DNA of 64,000 nt from Acanthornis magna (Eukaryota > Chordata > Aves > Passeriformes > Acanthizidae). Positions 49,101-62,800 of this stretch are shown piece by piece. Below the pieces are notes generated by a model that was given only the letters and a program-made list of their open reading frames with translations, searched no databases and was not told the DNA's origin. The translations under genes were made by a program, and so were the position numbers. The stretch's first letter is position 1, and the number at the start of each line of letters is the position of its first letter. The stretch lies in the NCBI GenBank assembly GCA_036785705.1, contig JAWUZG010000359.1, forward strand, positions 496,001 through 560,000, read 5' to 3'.

Positions 49101-52100
49101 ACTCCAATACTAATCTTTTAGGTATTTTAAATTCAAATTCTATTCAGTAAAAAAACACTGTAGATAATTGTATATTTATGAACAGTAGCCAAAAACATCT
49201 CTTCAATTTTATCATTAATAGAGTTGGAATAGGTCAAAATCAACTTAAATTAAGAGGATTGAATTAAAGAATAAAGGCTTGTAAATTCAAATTCTTTTGT
49301 TTGTAAAGCCTGATTAGAAAAACGTGTAACAAAAAATTACCCCAAATTGCAAACATCTTGTGAAAAAGACCATCACTGGTTTACTAGGTTTGGACCTGTC
49401 ACATTGGTTTCTGAGCAGGCACCTTCAAAACCACATGACCTCTCCAGTGGAAGGGAGAGAATTACAGTTTCCACACACAGATTTTGACTCACTCTGTTGT
49501 TGCAGCACAAGAACTTTGTTTCGGTCACACAAAGTGTTTGACCAACTCTGTCTCTTACAGACATCACAGAGTAGAAGGGATCTTTGGCATGCCAGGATGA
49601 GGCTAAACCTCTGCTTTAGTAAGCTGCTAAAAATGAGGTAGTACAATGTCACTGAGAGGTGGGAGAGGCACAGTGTTTCTCTTATGGAGACAGTGCAAAG
49701 TCCATTCTCGAGTCTTCCTGGCAGCACACCCGGAAAACCAAAAACAACCCAAGAACACTAAGAAGGAATCATCAAAGGTCAAGTCAGCACCTGTCTCCTC
49801 CAGCTTTGTGAGGCAGCCCAGGTGCCCTCTTCCTTCTGAGTGATGTACCCTGCAAAGCACTCAACTCACTGCCCACTGCACTTTGTCCTCCAGTTTCACC
49901 AAATGAAGTTTTTTTCAAAGAAGACCAACACAAAACAATAGTACTCAAACACCTAACACTGAAATATTTACTCTCTTTTCTGTTGCACTAATTATCATCC
50001 TTTGATATGCTTGCATTAAGCAAGAAAACTTCTGAGAAGCTAGTAGAATAGCCAAGTCTCTATTTTCAAACACTGCTATTCCTAAATATTTACAGTATAA
50101 AAGGCCTGACATGCAATCTATCCTGGGAAAGTGTCAGAAAACAACCTGCAACATATTAAAATTTTGTTCATTATTGCATAAACCATCAAATGCCAAGTAC
50201 CTCACTTCAAAGAAAATAAATCATTAAAATCCATTCTAGCTTCCTAGTCCTCCAAAAGTCTCCTTAACAGATCTATCGTGCCACCACAAGAGAGAAGCCA
50301 CAGATGGCTTCATGCTACAGACTTTGCTCACCATCTACTGCTAGAACATTTTTGTGTCATTCTCTGCCTCCCCACAAAATGTCCCAGCCTGGTGAAGATC
50401 AGATACAGAGATCAACAAAAGCTAGAACAACACTGGTGGTGATGCTATACATTATTTACTCATTTTAAAAAAAGAACAAAATACTGCGAAGCTTACAGCA
50501 AATAGCACTGCTGACCCTCTTCACCAGTAAGTAGGACCTCTGGAGGTACCAGGGCAAAGTGCTGAGCAGCAGTGCCTTGGAAGAAGTGAAGAGCAAGGGA
50601 GCAGCACCAAGACAGTGTCTTCCCTCTCTTTCTCCCCAGTGCCACTAGGTAAGAACAGGGACTGAAGGATTCTCCAAGTGCCTTGAAAACAACCAGAACT
50701 GACCTGAAGAGCTTTGCCTTTGTGGTGAAGCTCTTCAGCTAAACACATGCAAAGGCAGGGACTCTGTTTTCATGCTGGAGTTGGGCATCCCCTGGGAGAG
50801 CTCAGGATGACCCATGTGGCACTCAGGGGGTCACTACTGCAACATTCTCTTTAACACACAGAGCAACTTTAAAAGAATTTCTGTCTTAGGGAGTGGGCTT
50901 TTCATTTTGCAATGAATGAAAATAACTTGTGCTACTGTTTCAACACAGGAGAATCTATAAAATAAATTGGTACTCTTAGCTGCCATGATATTCTATTTAT
51001 CCATATAATTTTACATCTTCTTACAAACTCTTCTGTAACATCATTTTATCATGCATTCCTACCAGTGTGAGAATGCCTTCTATTAAATGACTTTCAGATT
51101 TTGGTTTTTACTGTTCAGTACAGGGAAAATCCTGTTTGTTCAAAATTAATTTTTAAAAAATTTTAAAAATAAACTGAAATATCACTATTCCATATTAAAA
51201 ACAAAATCAGTTTGTATTTTTGTTATGAATAGCTGATGAAAATCAGTAGCTCTACTAAAAAGGTGTCTCTACTTCATGGACATGTAGAATTCAAGAAAAC
51301 ATGAGACACTCTTCGTTACATGCACATGAGGTAATAACACTCATACTTGTGTATCAAATAAATTATTCGAGAGATATAAAGACTATTTATATTTTAACAC
51401 ACATGTTGCATAACAGCTAGTTAGTTAGATGGAAAACCTCCTGGTCTCTCTTCAATCCATAGGATCAAAAATATTTTCCTAATTAGTAAGTAAAAATCAT
51501 AACAGTTTTGAGGAAATTTCTGCTGTGCTAATATGGAAATCTTTCATTCCCTAAAGATGAAAGTTTTATGTGGTAAATAAATGTAGAACTTGTAGTCATA
51601 ACAATGTAAGAAGTGAAAATGCCTAAGATGCAAGAAGACTTGTCCTAATGTGCACATTAGTCATTTGTTTGAAAGCATTTCATTCTTCCCCTCCCCTTTT
51701 AATGCATATTGCACAACATTAGCATTGCTCCATATGAAATGGCTAATAGTTCAGGATTCTTGAAGTAATTTTAAATCAAACTCTTCTGGAAGCTTCTTTC
51801 TTTTCTTAAAATACTGCTTAATTTTGGAAAACAAGCAGCATGGTATGATACAACAGCATCCGCAAAACTAAGGCGAAAACCCCACTCAGTCAGCCCATGT
51901 AAACCCCTATGACTACCTACTCCTGCAAGCTAACTGCACATTCCACTTATTTGGTTCACAGATTAAAACATTTGACAAACAGGCACATGTTAAATAGACA
52001 TGGTTTAGCTCCTCAACAGGACATAGCATAACACACTATGCATTGTGGAAGAAGACGGAGCAGAAGGAGACAGAAGCAGCAAAGAGACCAAACCAGGATG

Positions 52101-53984
52101 TTCTTCTGAGATGTCTGAAGCCAGACCTGCCCTGCCTGGCAGGGAAAACACCTTCTCATCATGTGGTTTCACAGGCTGAAGAATCTTCCAGGTCCTAAGA
52201 AATTCAAGTATGCATCTACATTTAACTTGATTGTAAAATAAAATAATAACAAATTAAATCCTACAGTGCTGCCCCTCATTACTGCCCTGCACTATCAGTG
52301 TTCTATCACAAAGTGTATCTTGGCACATGCATGGCACATGCACATGTGTATCTACAGATTGATTCTTTGTGAGGCTTTGTGACCTCTAAGAAGCATTTGT
52401 TTCTACTGCCCACAGGCATGCAATATGCTTTGCCTGTGCTTATTCGCCCTGAAATCCAGCACTCCCGAGGCTACAGCACCACTGTAAGGTCTGGAACTTA
52501 CCAACCCCTTCCACATAGGATGTCTCAAATGATTACTAGATATTATTTTTGGCAACTCTACAGAGAGCCTTATTTTTACATAGTATTACCACATCTCATA
52601 AAATAATAAAATCATTAAGGCTGGAAAAGATTATGCCCCTGTCATGACTTCCTGTTATTTATGATTTCTGTTATTTTCCTGCCTTCATTTTAGATTTTAC
52701 TCTAGCTGCCCTTTCCAAACCAATTTTCATATAACTGGACATTTTAGCACATATTTCATTTGCTTGCAGGTGTCAAGGAAGTGGAGTCAGCAAGAGCATG
52801 ATTTTTGTTGTTCAAGACACAGATGTACCCACTTCCAGAGAATAATTCCTTCCTTCCTTCCTTCCTTCTTTCCCCTTGATTTACTTTCTTTTCAGCCTTT
52901 CCTGTATTTGGCAATATTTTTCTTCTACTACACGTGTTTAAAGAAATCAGAAACAAAAACGCAGTAGCAGATTTCTGAAGCCTCCTTTTCCCAGTGTCAC
53001 CTAGCCTGAATTAATTGTAGATATCTTGATCACTTTTCCATTTCCACACAGATTTCTGCTTTCTACTTATTTCCATATTCTCTGTATCATTTCCTTCTCT
53101 TTTGTCAATTCTTTTTCTCTCATCATTGGCCCCTGACACCACCTCATTCCATTCAGTTCAATACTTCATTCAGCATATTAGTGACAAAAGACATAAACAA
53201 GTGGCTTTTCCCTCTCAAAAAAGATGTCACTGTTAACAGGCACTTTAATAGACAATTTAGAGACACTGTGTGAACAAGGATTACTGACCTTTCTCACATG
53301 CAACTTGTTAATGAAAATGATCGGTGTAGAGAAACTTTTTCTGGGGTATCAAGACCACTTATGATGATGTATGTACAGTGCATTATATTTGATTCACACT
53401 CCTAGATTTTAAGCTTACTGCAGAAAGGCTCTTTTTCGGAGTGATCATTACTCATGCAAAATACCTCATATGGCTTTGCAGAACCTGAAAATCTATATGA
53501 ATTTCCATCAGAACTCCTGCTTAGCATGAAACAACAGTTGCTGTTCCGGAGGAACAAAAAGTTACTCCTCAGGCTTTCAGCACATGTTTTTAGTAGTAGA
53601 GCATTTTCCTCAGTGGCCTATCTTTTCTCAGGCTTGTCCTGAAAATCCTACATTCTTTAACCAGCATATGATCAACGTCAGAAATTATTAAACTTGCTTC
53701 CTCAGCATCATAGCACTTCCCCAGAAACTCCAACTGCTGTCAGCAGTACAAGCTTTAAAGGCACCTGAGTAGACTGCCGGCAGTTTTATGAGAGAGAAAA
53801 AAAGATGATAAGCAAACACTTCTCAGCCAGACCTACCTTGTCCAACTCTTTTTCATATCAAAGCTAAAAAAATGTACAAAAACCCTGTCACCATTTCAGC
53901 TAATCAAATTCTGTGGTTGCTGGCGTGTGTGTGCACACACTGACCTCTACAATGTCATGACTTTCAGGTTGCTCATTGATTTCC
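46190..53984. other. Non-coding unique DNA, no gene seen
   Basis: AT-rich unique sequence with no frame above about 108 codons and no recognised interspersed repeat. A run of 12 T lies near 48,166-48,179. A GC-richer patch at about 50,510-50,760 has a 75-codon frame with no domain. A direct doublet GGCACATGCAT/GGCACATGCAC lies near 52,321-52,342. The TTCC microsatellite is listed separately. Confidence 0.5.
52846..52874. repeat. TTCC microsatellite
   Basis: About six consecutive TTCC units followed by a degenerate TTCTTTCC end. A simple polypyrimidine repeat on the plus strand. Confidence 0.95.
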
Positions 53985-54110
53985 AGGAATCAAAAATGCG
54001 ATGCAAATAAGGAATTGCGAGTCAATTAGCTCTTATCACGAGCTCACAGTCTGCGGCAATGGGATGACACGCGGCTCTGCATAACAATTGGAAACAAGGC
54101 TTTTCCAGCC
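53985..54110. promoter_or_regulatory. Candidate conserved enhancer with octamer motif
   Basis: The perfect POU octamer ATGCAAAT occurs at 54,001-54,008. GAGTCAATTAGCTC and CATAACAATTGG lie close by, and six CpGs fall within about 90 bp of otherwise CpG-poor DNA. Retained CpGs plus clustered homeodomain-type words are typical of conserved developmental enhancers. This is an inference from composition without any alignment. Confidence 0.3.
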
Positions 54111-54409
54111 AGGTAAATGTCCTCAAAGGCAAGATGTGTCCCCTTTCACAAAAAGAGATGCAGTCAGCAACATGATTAAAGCCTCTGCACATGATACAGG
54201 ACTGATTTTAACATTTGTCAGCAATTTCACATGGTATGAGCCCTCCCTTCCCACTTATCCTGTACATGAGATACCAGTGTAATCACAGTTTCAGTCTGCA
54301 CACAGAAGGAAAGCTTTTCTTTCCCTCCTTATTACTCTTCAATTCCATCACTGCCAGCTAACTGTAATGAAACTATTTGGAGCTTCTTTAAAATGCCTAT
54401 CATTTACCA

Positions 54410-54690
54410 TATGTTCATTTAATTTTTAAGAGACGGCTATATCGTGCAAGTTGCAATTTTTCGCCTACCAATATATGCCATTAAAATGAATATTCATGTG
54501 GCATCACCTACCAGAGTCATTAAAAGGCTTGTAAACATAGCCCAGCAGTGCCTCTGGCACTCTTAAATGATGAACTTTAACTCTCTGTCTGCAAGTGCTA
54601 ATCTCAGTATCAACAGAAAAATAAATTATTGGCATCAATTATCATAATTTATCAGTTTCATCAGCAAACTGGGATTTTTATAGTACCTCC
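54410..54690. promoter_or_regulatory. Candidate conserved regulatory segment
   Basis: A compositionally even AT-rich segment contains TTTAATTTTTAAGAGACGGC, TTGCAATTTTTCGCC, AATGAATATTCATG (a palindromic homeodomain-type word) and AATTATCATAATTTATC. It lies 300 bp from the octamer-containing candidate, and the two may form one regulatory region. It could also be ordinary AT-rich DNA. Confidence 0.25.
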
Positions 54691-54865
54691 AGCATGCACT
54701 TACCTTTATTAAAACTCATTCAGAAGTTACCCTTGACTCGTCCACACAAACACAAAACCACTTTAAATACATTGTAATTTTTGTTTATAGATTTCATGTA
54801 ATTGTCATTATCAGAAAGGAAACCTTATTTTTTTAATTACAGAAATTTTACCATTTATTATCTTA

Positions 54866-55537
54866 AATCACAGAATCATAGAATGGCTTGGTTGGAAGAG
54901 ACCTTAAAGATCATTTAATTCCAACCACCTTGACATGAGCAGGGACACTTTCCACTAGACCAGGTTGTTCAAACCCTCACTTAACCTGGGCTTTTACACT
55001 TTCAGGGATGGGACATACACACCTTTTCTGGGAAAACTGTTCCAATGCCTCACCATCCTCCCAGTAGAGAATTTCTTCCTCATATCTAATCAAAATCTAC
55101 TCTCTTTCAGTTTAAAGACATTTCCCCTTGGAAAAAGTCCTTCTTTGTATTTCTTAGGCTCCCTTTAGGTCTTGGAAGGCTGCAACAAGATCTCCCCAAG
55201 GCCACCTCTTCCCCAGGCTGAACAATCCCAATTCTCTTTGTCTTTCTTCACAGAAGTGCTCCATCCCTCTGATCATCTCTGTGGTGCTCTTTGGACTCAC
55301 TCCAACAGGTCCAAGTCCTTGCTGTGCTCAGAACCCCAGAGCTGGATGCAGCACCCCAGCTGGGGTCTCACCAAAGGAGAATCCCAGAATCCCCTCCCTC
55401 ACCCCACTGGCCACTCTCTCTTTGATGCAGCTCAGGGTATTTTTGATTTTCTTGGCTGGCTCATGTCCAGCCTCACATCCACCAGCACCCCCAAGTCCTT
55501 CTCCCCAGGGCTGCTCTCAGCCTGTTCACATGAGGTA
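54866..55537 (-). mobile_element. CR1 LINE 3' region, about 670 bp
   Basis: The plus strand begins ATCACAGAATCATAGAATGG, the reverse complement of the CR1 terminus, and then runs through the whole 3' untranslated region in the expected order. Landmarks are TTGGTTGGAAGAGACC, ACTAGACCAGGTTG, TTCCAATGCCTCACCATCC, CAGGCTGAACAATCCC, GTGCTCCATCCCTCTGATC, CCCCAGAGCTGGATGCAGC and CCCAAGTCCTTCTCC. It is the longest and best-preserved CR1 piece here. The 129- and 89-codon plus-strand frames over it are antisense artefacts of repeat sequence. The 5' end is truncated at about 55,537. Confidence 0.95.
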
Positions 55538-55782
55538 CTGCAGAACTTGAGTCTGAAATAAAGGCTCTATTGCCTTCCCTTTTGTGGAAATTTCTCAGTG
55601 TAAAGGCCAATCAAACAGTTTGTGTGTGGGAAAAGTGAGAACTGATAGCTGATTAAGAGTTGTGTTGTTCAGAGTGTTCTACCCCGGCTTGTCCTTATAC
55701 AATCAGTGTACAGGGGAACACACCCGAAGATCATATGGAATGAGAAGGTGCTGCCATTCCACACCCACAACATTTGGGGTGA
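55538..55782. other. Spacer between two CR1 pieces
   Basis: About 245 bp of sequence that I could not match to CR1. It may be flanking unique DNA between two insertions, or later insertion into one CR1 copy. No gene is seen. Confidence 0.4.
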
Positions 55783-55850
55783 GCCTCGTCCAACCTAACC
55801 TTGAACGTGTCCAAGCTGGGCATCCACCAACTCTCTGGACAACAATCTCT
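55783..55850 (-). mobile_element. Short CR1 LINE fragment
   Basis: GTCCAACCTAACCTTGAACG, GTCCAAGCTGGGCATCCACC and ACTCTCTGGACAAC are the reverse complement of a middle part of the CR1 3' region. Both ends are missing. The same part of CR1 is already present in the larger copy to the left, so this is a second copy and not its continuation. Confidence 0.75.
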
Positions 55851-56302
55851 GTATTTGGTTAAACAATACAAAGAATACGTATTATTTTCCACAGCCTTAA
55901 AAGTGTGGGGTTTGCCTTCTTTTTTCCATATATGCCAGATTTCCTCCAGTCTAGGTGTAAGAGCTCACTTTGGGAGGACGTCGCTCCTGAAAAGAGTTAG
56001 GCTTTCTCAGAGTGCTCACACTTCAAAGGAGCAACCAAGAGCAACAGTTATCTGTTACTACTCTCCCTGGCCAGAATTTTCCCATCCTCTGCAGACACTG
56101 CCAGGAAGCAAACTCTTGCTTCATTTTATTTTAGGCAACAAAACAATTCTTTCTAAGCTGTCAGGCTTTTCAAAATATGAGTTCTTGTTGATATTCAGTT
56201 TTTTGGGAATGCAACCTTAGTACAAAACCTGTGTGAAATCCAAGGACCTTTGAAAATCTGGTCCTTGTGTGTGCCAGTTTCAACTATATAACATGCTGTA
56301 TA

Positions 56303-56326
56303 TACATGCTGAACATTCAGCATGTA
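56303..56326. repeat. 24-bp near-perfect palindrome
   Basis: TACATGCTGAA and TTCAGCATGTA are exact reverse complements separated by CA, giving 11-bp arms. Another ACATGCTG-like word lies just upstream (AACATGCTGTA at 56,290-56,300). It could be a dimeric protein-binding site or a chance inverted repeat. Confidence 0.85.
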
Positions 56327-59300
56327 AAAATGCTGGGCATGCAATCTTCCAAAATGCTGGCAGTAACTGCCCAAGTGAGTCATTTACCAGAATAAACAAG
56401 GGATCTTACTCAAGGTAGGCAAGGAACTGCTCTGAATTTCCAGCAGTCTATTTTATACAATGCCAGTGCAAATGTCTTTGCTTTGCATTTTGGTCATTAT
56501 ATCACTGAACAACTAAACAGATGGTATATGAACAGGATGCAAAACATTTAATAATGCCAGGAAAGGTACAGTAATACCAACTGTTCTGGCCTGCTGACCT
56601 TGGTATAGTTTAGAAAACATTGAAAAAAGATGCATGCCATTTTATTCTCTTTTTTTCCCTCCTGCTTCCTGTTTTGGTCTAACCTCTACAAAAGAGAAGC
56701 TAGAACCTGGAAATTAGACTTAGCTGTTTACATGCAAGGAGAATTCAACACATTTTACCTTGCCCATTTAGTACTAAAGATAGAAAAATAATGCAACCTG
56801 TAAAAGTGCTGCCTCTACAGCCTTATTATCCTTCCCAGGTCTATGGCCAAATATCTCTATAGTACATTAATTATGACCAGAATTTGGCTACAGGTAATTA
56901 CATAAGCTGAAGCTACCAAAAATTTAGCAAACTGCTCCTCCTCGGTTGAACTATGGTGCTGGAATGGTAGGACAAGAGGGACACCTACCTCACCTTCCTT
57001 TAAAGCCCAAGAAGTGCAGCCTCTGAATAAGGATTGGTAAGATATCTGCTTTGTCGCCTTTCTTTCTGGACAAAGAGGAGAGGCCAGGAGCAGACAGTGT
57101 CCTTGAGTCAGGTTTTCAAGCCAAACACACATTGCAGATGGTGATATACAAAAATAGGGACGTTAGAAATACTCCTACAATGATATAAGGCTCTTGATTT
57201 TGTCTTTGTCCCAAAGACATGCATTTTTTTCTAACATCTTAACTTCTAGAAAGTAAAACAAAGTAAAAGTCAGAAACATCAAAGAGTTCATCAGCATTAA
57301 CAGATCAAAAACCACTACAAAATTACAAAATAAGCCCCAACTAAAAACTAAATTAACCCAAGATTTGGGGGAAGTTATTTCAGTCTACATTTCTTATGCA
57401 CATCTCATGACATTTTCATACTTTGGGTTAACTTTAGCATACACCGCTCACTCCTGCTTCCCTGCAAGGGTTGAACTACTTCCATTTTATATTGTCAGCT
57501 AGCTGCACAGACCCTAGCTTTGAAAACATAAAACCATAAATGTCTCATAAAAACAATGATCTTAAAAATATTTGAGCATTTCAACTTTGTTGGGGGATCT
57601 TTGCATGAGAGCACACCACACCACAAAGGTGGATTTAGCAAAGTGGACTCAGTAAACATAGGAAAAAACCTTGTAAGGCCACCTGGCCGTTACAAGACAA
57701 TTTTTCCCCCATATTTGAGCTTTTTTAATAAGAATGAAAAAAGGTGCTTCTAACATCCCTCTTAGCTAAGGTTCTCCCTCACTGAGCCAATAAACCTTCT
57801 TAAGCTATCTGAATTACTTTTTAAATTAAGAGAGCAGCACACATTCCTGCAAATGAGAACAATAAGAGGTTTTTGGCAATGATCCTGCTCACTAATTATA
57901 ATATTTCACATTTATGCACTGCCTTTCATCTCTCAGGGTTCTAGAGTGCTTCACTAAACAGTGGACTCTGTCCACAACTGTTGCCTCCCAGTTATGTCAC
58001 ACTTGCTCACAGGACATGCGAAGTCTGACCGACTTCACAGCTGTTTGCCTCACACACAGAGACAAAAATGCCACTGTTGACACTACATTCAATTAATTTC
58101 ATTAATATAGAAAGCATAGGAATAATACATTCAAGTCAAGGAAACTGGCCTGATCCAATTGAATCTGGTTGAAAAAGGAAGATGCTACAACCAGGCAAAC
58201 CTACAGTACCTTAAAAGCAATGGCAGCAGCGGAGGTACATCTCCTAAATTCCTCCTGAGAGCAGGGATGTTCCCAGTGTTTACAGTTACACATCAGAACC
58301 CCTGCCATGGGTGAAGACACTCACACTGGATTGTTTATTATGGCTGCATTTGACCATGAGGATGTTACTCAAAACCAAAGGCCACATGCCAGCATTCCTC
58401 ATGGTTGTGGGTCCTCCCTCCAGAAGCTGATCACACAAAGTGAACCACTATGGCCACACTGTCACTGAAGCATAAAAAACCAGCTCTCCCAACCAAGAAA
58501 ACCGTGTACAGACTATGTCTGGGTGCCACCTGTTGACGAAACAGCACTAACAAGTCTGCTCAAATACATTAACTGAAGTAAAACCACTCCCAACAAAAAC
58601 ATCTCTAGCTGAGAAAGCCCCCACAGCATGGCCCTGTAGGCTTCACACAATCCCCTGCTGGTCTTCATTTCTGACCAACAAAAGCTGGGAAGATGGAGCA
58701 ACTCCCACAGTCAAGGTCTTGGCAGAAAAACAGTGCCTGCCCTCCTGCACTCCCCCACCACCAAAATCACAGCTGGGCTCAGCATGGGGCCATTTTCTCC
58801 CAGGCTTTTTTCTATTAAATAGAAGGGATTGTTATTTTGCTTTGTGCTAACAACTGAAAAGTGGTTTTTTTACCCCTGCAAAGCACTGCCATCCCTTAGA
58901 TCCACAGACTTTGTGTGAGTGCAGAGCTGTGCAATCCATCAGGGAAATCTGTGATTTTGCCCATTGTGCTGGTTGAGTTGTGAGAAGGGCTGTAATGGGA
59001 GCTTTCATGGCCCCAGTAATTCATAGCAAGACACTGCACTAAAGTCACTGTTTGTCCATTTAGAATAGAAGGAAAGGAAAACGTCAGCAGTGCTTCAGCA
59101 GCTGTTTCAGCTCCTTTTAGGCATTTGGTAAGTGGATGTGCACATAATCACATGCTGAAGAGGAAAAGGCATTTTGGCAGCAAGGGAGGTGCAGGGATCT
59201 GCAGGAGGTGGCTCTGGCTCCAGCCACGGCTGCTCAGGTCACAGGTCCAGCAGCACCACAAGCATAAGCTCCCCACACATCTCTTACAGAAACAACAGCA

Positions 59301-59689
59301 GTCTGAATCTCATCAGAGTCGCACTGGTTTTAACCCCACACAAACTTCAAAGTTTTCTTGATTTACACACATAAAAGATCAAAATAAGCCCCCCCACCAT
59401 CTTCAGCTCATTGTAAACAAAAAAAATTCTTGCAAGTCTGACTGGCCCAAAAATCAAAGTCCCTGAGCCTTTGCGGGGAGGCAATAAATCTGAACCTTTC
59501 ACAAAATATTTTTTTCAAATAATTGCCAGTTGGGGTTGTGTTTCTCATTTAGAAACTTCCATATAATTACAATATTAAAAGAAACATGGTAAAAAGTGTG
59601 ACAAGACAGAGCAATTTTAATTTCTGCAAGTATGAAACAATTACAGAAGAAGGACTCACACTCTGCTGAGAGAAACCTCATATCCAGTG

Positions 59690-59830
59690 CTCAATGAGCT
59701 AACCAGGAGAGAATACAATTTGCATAATGTTCAATTAGCAGCATAAATATATGCTAATCATACCCAGCTGCAAGCATCTCGCTTTATCTCATGTGCTTTG
59801 TACAACAAAGTAGTATAAAAAATTAAAGAA
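59690..59830. promoter_or_regulatory. Candidate conserved regulatory segment with inverted repeat
   Basis: ATTAGCA (59,734-59,740) and TGCTAAT (59,752-59,758) form a 7-bp inverted repeat around GCATAAATATA. ATTTGCATAATG lies at about 59,718-59,729, and TTATCTCATGTGC farther right. The density of homeodomain and POU-type words suggests an enhancer, but there is no independent evidence. Confidence 0.28.
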
Positions 59831-62800
59831 AAGCTTGTGTTGCAAAACTTAAAGGCAAATCCAAACTTCCTCCAAGTTGAAGCTTGTTCTATAGCTTAGG
59901 ATCTTTAGAAGATTTCAGGCAGAGCAGTCCCTGGAGTCTCTTTAACTTTCCCCACACTGACCCACTACCAGCCTATCTCTGCAAAGACCTGCTGACTTAC
60001 TGTTCTCAATACACCATTTTCATCTTGCAGACTTTCCATCTGCTTCACTAAGTTCCAGATCAAGCACAAGTGGTTTCAAAGTTGTTTAAAGCCTAAGTTG
60101 CCACCATCAGCAGTTAAGCACAACAAAGCATCTAACCTGACAGGTCCCACTGTAATAAAAAAATCAAAATAAGGGGGTTCTAAATTAATTTCTCCAAAAG
60201 GCAGGGTTACTCATGACTGCAACTTGGGTTATAGCAAGTCTGTGGGAACATAGAAATGTATTAACTGGTGACCAGAACACATACATTCTGGTTAGTTTCT
60301 TCACAGGTGTTTATAAAATACTTCTAAGTGCAGGTAAACAAGTATTTTACATTAATTTCTGGTATTCTGTTGAGGGGGAAAAAAGACACCTATAAATCTC
60401 CGCATTAGCAAACTCAGATAATTTGCAGATGCATATACCACTCCAGACACAGCAGGAAGAAAGCCAATCAAACATAAATAAAAGCAGAAGTTGAGATTCA
60501 GGCTTTAAACCAATAAAATATTACTTAAGTAAGGGACTTAGCAAAATCTAAGACACAATTTTAAAGACTGGTGATGATAGCAAGAGTGGTAGTGACTTTA
60601 AGGGAATGCTTTAGGGTTTTCTATGTCAAAATAAATGCAGACTCAATGCAAAATATTTGCAAATGAGAGAAGTGAGATCTTTGTATATTTTGTGCAGATA
60701 TATATAAGCATGTAAGAAAGTTCAGACCTAAAAAGAAGCTTTTTTGGTATGGGCGCTGCATGTGTATGCATTTTCTGTTGATTCAAAATCAAAACAGATT
60801 AGGAAAATCAATACTCAATTCCTTTTCTAGATTTTTATCCACTGTAATACACAAAAGCAATTTAGGTGCTGGCTGCACTGGATCCTTACTTCAGGATTTA
60901 TTCGATGAGTATATTTGTCATTCCTTCTGACAAATAATAGATAACAGGTAACAAATCAAGATTGTTTTATTTTTGGAGTATTTTTTTAAATGTAAGGAAA
61001 ACAGAAAACTTTTTAAAAAAATATATATATTTAGTTTCTGATGCTAGGAGAGGCAAGAGTCAGAAAAAGCATCAGCCATTATTAACCATGACCAAAACCA
61101 CTCATATTACAGGAGTCCACGGGCTTTCTAAAATGTTGCCACTAGAAAATGAGGAAGAAAGGCTGGTGTCATGATTAGCTGACTGTTCTACAACTTTGAA
61201 TAATCACTGTGTGTTCAAGACCACCCTGTATGGAGACCATCATTCTCTCACAGTGATGTTGACTGGTTTGCAGACTAAAGCTATAGAAACAAGAAAGAAA
61301 CAGATTTATGCTGGTCTACAGAAGAGACATGAAAATTTTAACCACAAATTACATCAAAATATTCTGGTCCCCTCACAGGATGAGACAGTTTGGGTGCTGA
61401 ATTTTGGCTGCAGTCAAGTGTACCATCTAATTTTAAAATTATAAAATTATATTCTAATTATCTGACCACACTTTAAGTCAACTAAGAGTACTTTTTTCCT
61501 AACAAAGATTTTTAAAATTCTGTTCACCTTAATCTGTGTTACCCTTCTATCTTTTGAACAGTGTCGACTACATTAATTGTCCACGTTGTATCCAAAAAAC
61601 CGAGCTTTTGCCTTTTGCCTGTATCAAGGACTCTAATTTTTCATCCATTTCCTTCATGTTCCTGTCCTCCTCCATTTTCAGTACGCAGTAGGATGTCTAT
61701 GAAATTCATGTGTTACTATTTGTTTTTCAGAATCTCTTGAAATTGCAGCACAATGAAAAGAAAATTAGTCCCAGCTCCAGGAGAAGGAATCCCATTAAAC
61801 AGTAAGGGCAAACACACAAATTGCCTGGTACTGAAAATAAATAGCAAGCTGAAACACATGACTAGATGGACTGTAGCATCTGCCTAGTGTGTTTTCATAC
61901 TCTGATTCAGATGAAAATAATCAATAAAAAGGAGGACTGTCCATCAAAATCAGTGAAAAGTTTAAACCAGAGGAAGTTATACAGGAGATGCTCTACAGTC
62001 ACAAATTCAGGAGACAGGAAAACAAAAATAACAAGCAGAACTTTAAACAAAGCACATGAAAATTACAGCCACTAGTGAAAAAACAGGATGTTACAAAAAA
62101 GCTTAATGGATGGGGAACTGAATAAAAGCAATCTGAAAATAACTACAGATCTTTTAAACATAAACTATCATAGACTGAGGAGATTTTGTATTATGAATAA
62201 GGCTAATGAAAGTAAGCTGACAGAGACAAAAGTTATGATTTCAACAACTTTCATTCAGTGAAGCAAAAAATGAACAATTTCAGGGACAGAAATCTATATA
62301 TCCATTCCTGTCACACAAAATAGTACATTAGCAGAGCAGCTAATGTCCAAAACTTACTTATCACGTTCTTTTATTCCTAAATCACAGTCACACTCCCTCT
62401 GCTCTGTGTTAAACTGGATGACTGCAATTGCTGCCTCAGCACTTCTTCACTTCTCACTCGAATCCCAGAATATAAGGTATTGGATAAAAGACATGCCTGG
62501 TTTGGCAAAATTAGTCAGCTTCCCTCTCCACATCCATAACACGTAGATCATCTGCTCAAAACACAAGGGCTAAAATACCATAATTTCTAGGATATTTGTG
62601 GTACTTTAAAGACATCTGCGCTCTAGAAACTGAATTGAGACCTCTAAAGTACTTCATACAAGTCCTCCAGCAGTTGTTAAATGGTAATGACTTTTACAGA
62701 GGGGGAAAGATTAGCTTTTGTCTTTTTAATACATTATCTAATTCTCAGCTGGAATAAAGCACTGAAAACAGCTAATTTCTGCAGAATTCCTTTCCTTTTC

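Noticed and set aside
55172..55561. 129-codon and 89-codon plus-strand frames
   Set aside because: They are antisense readings of the CR1 3' untranslated region.
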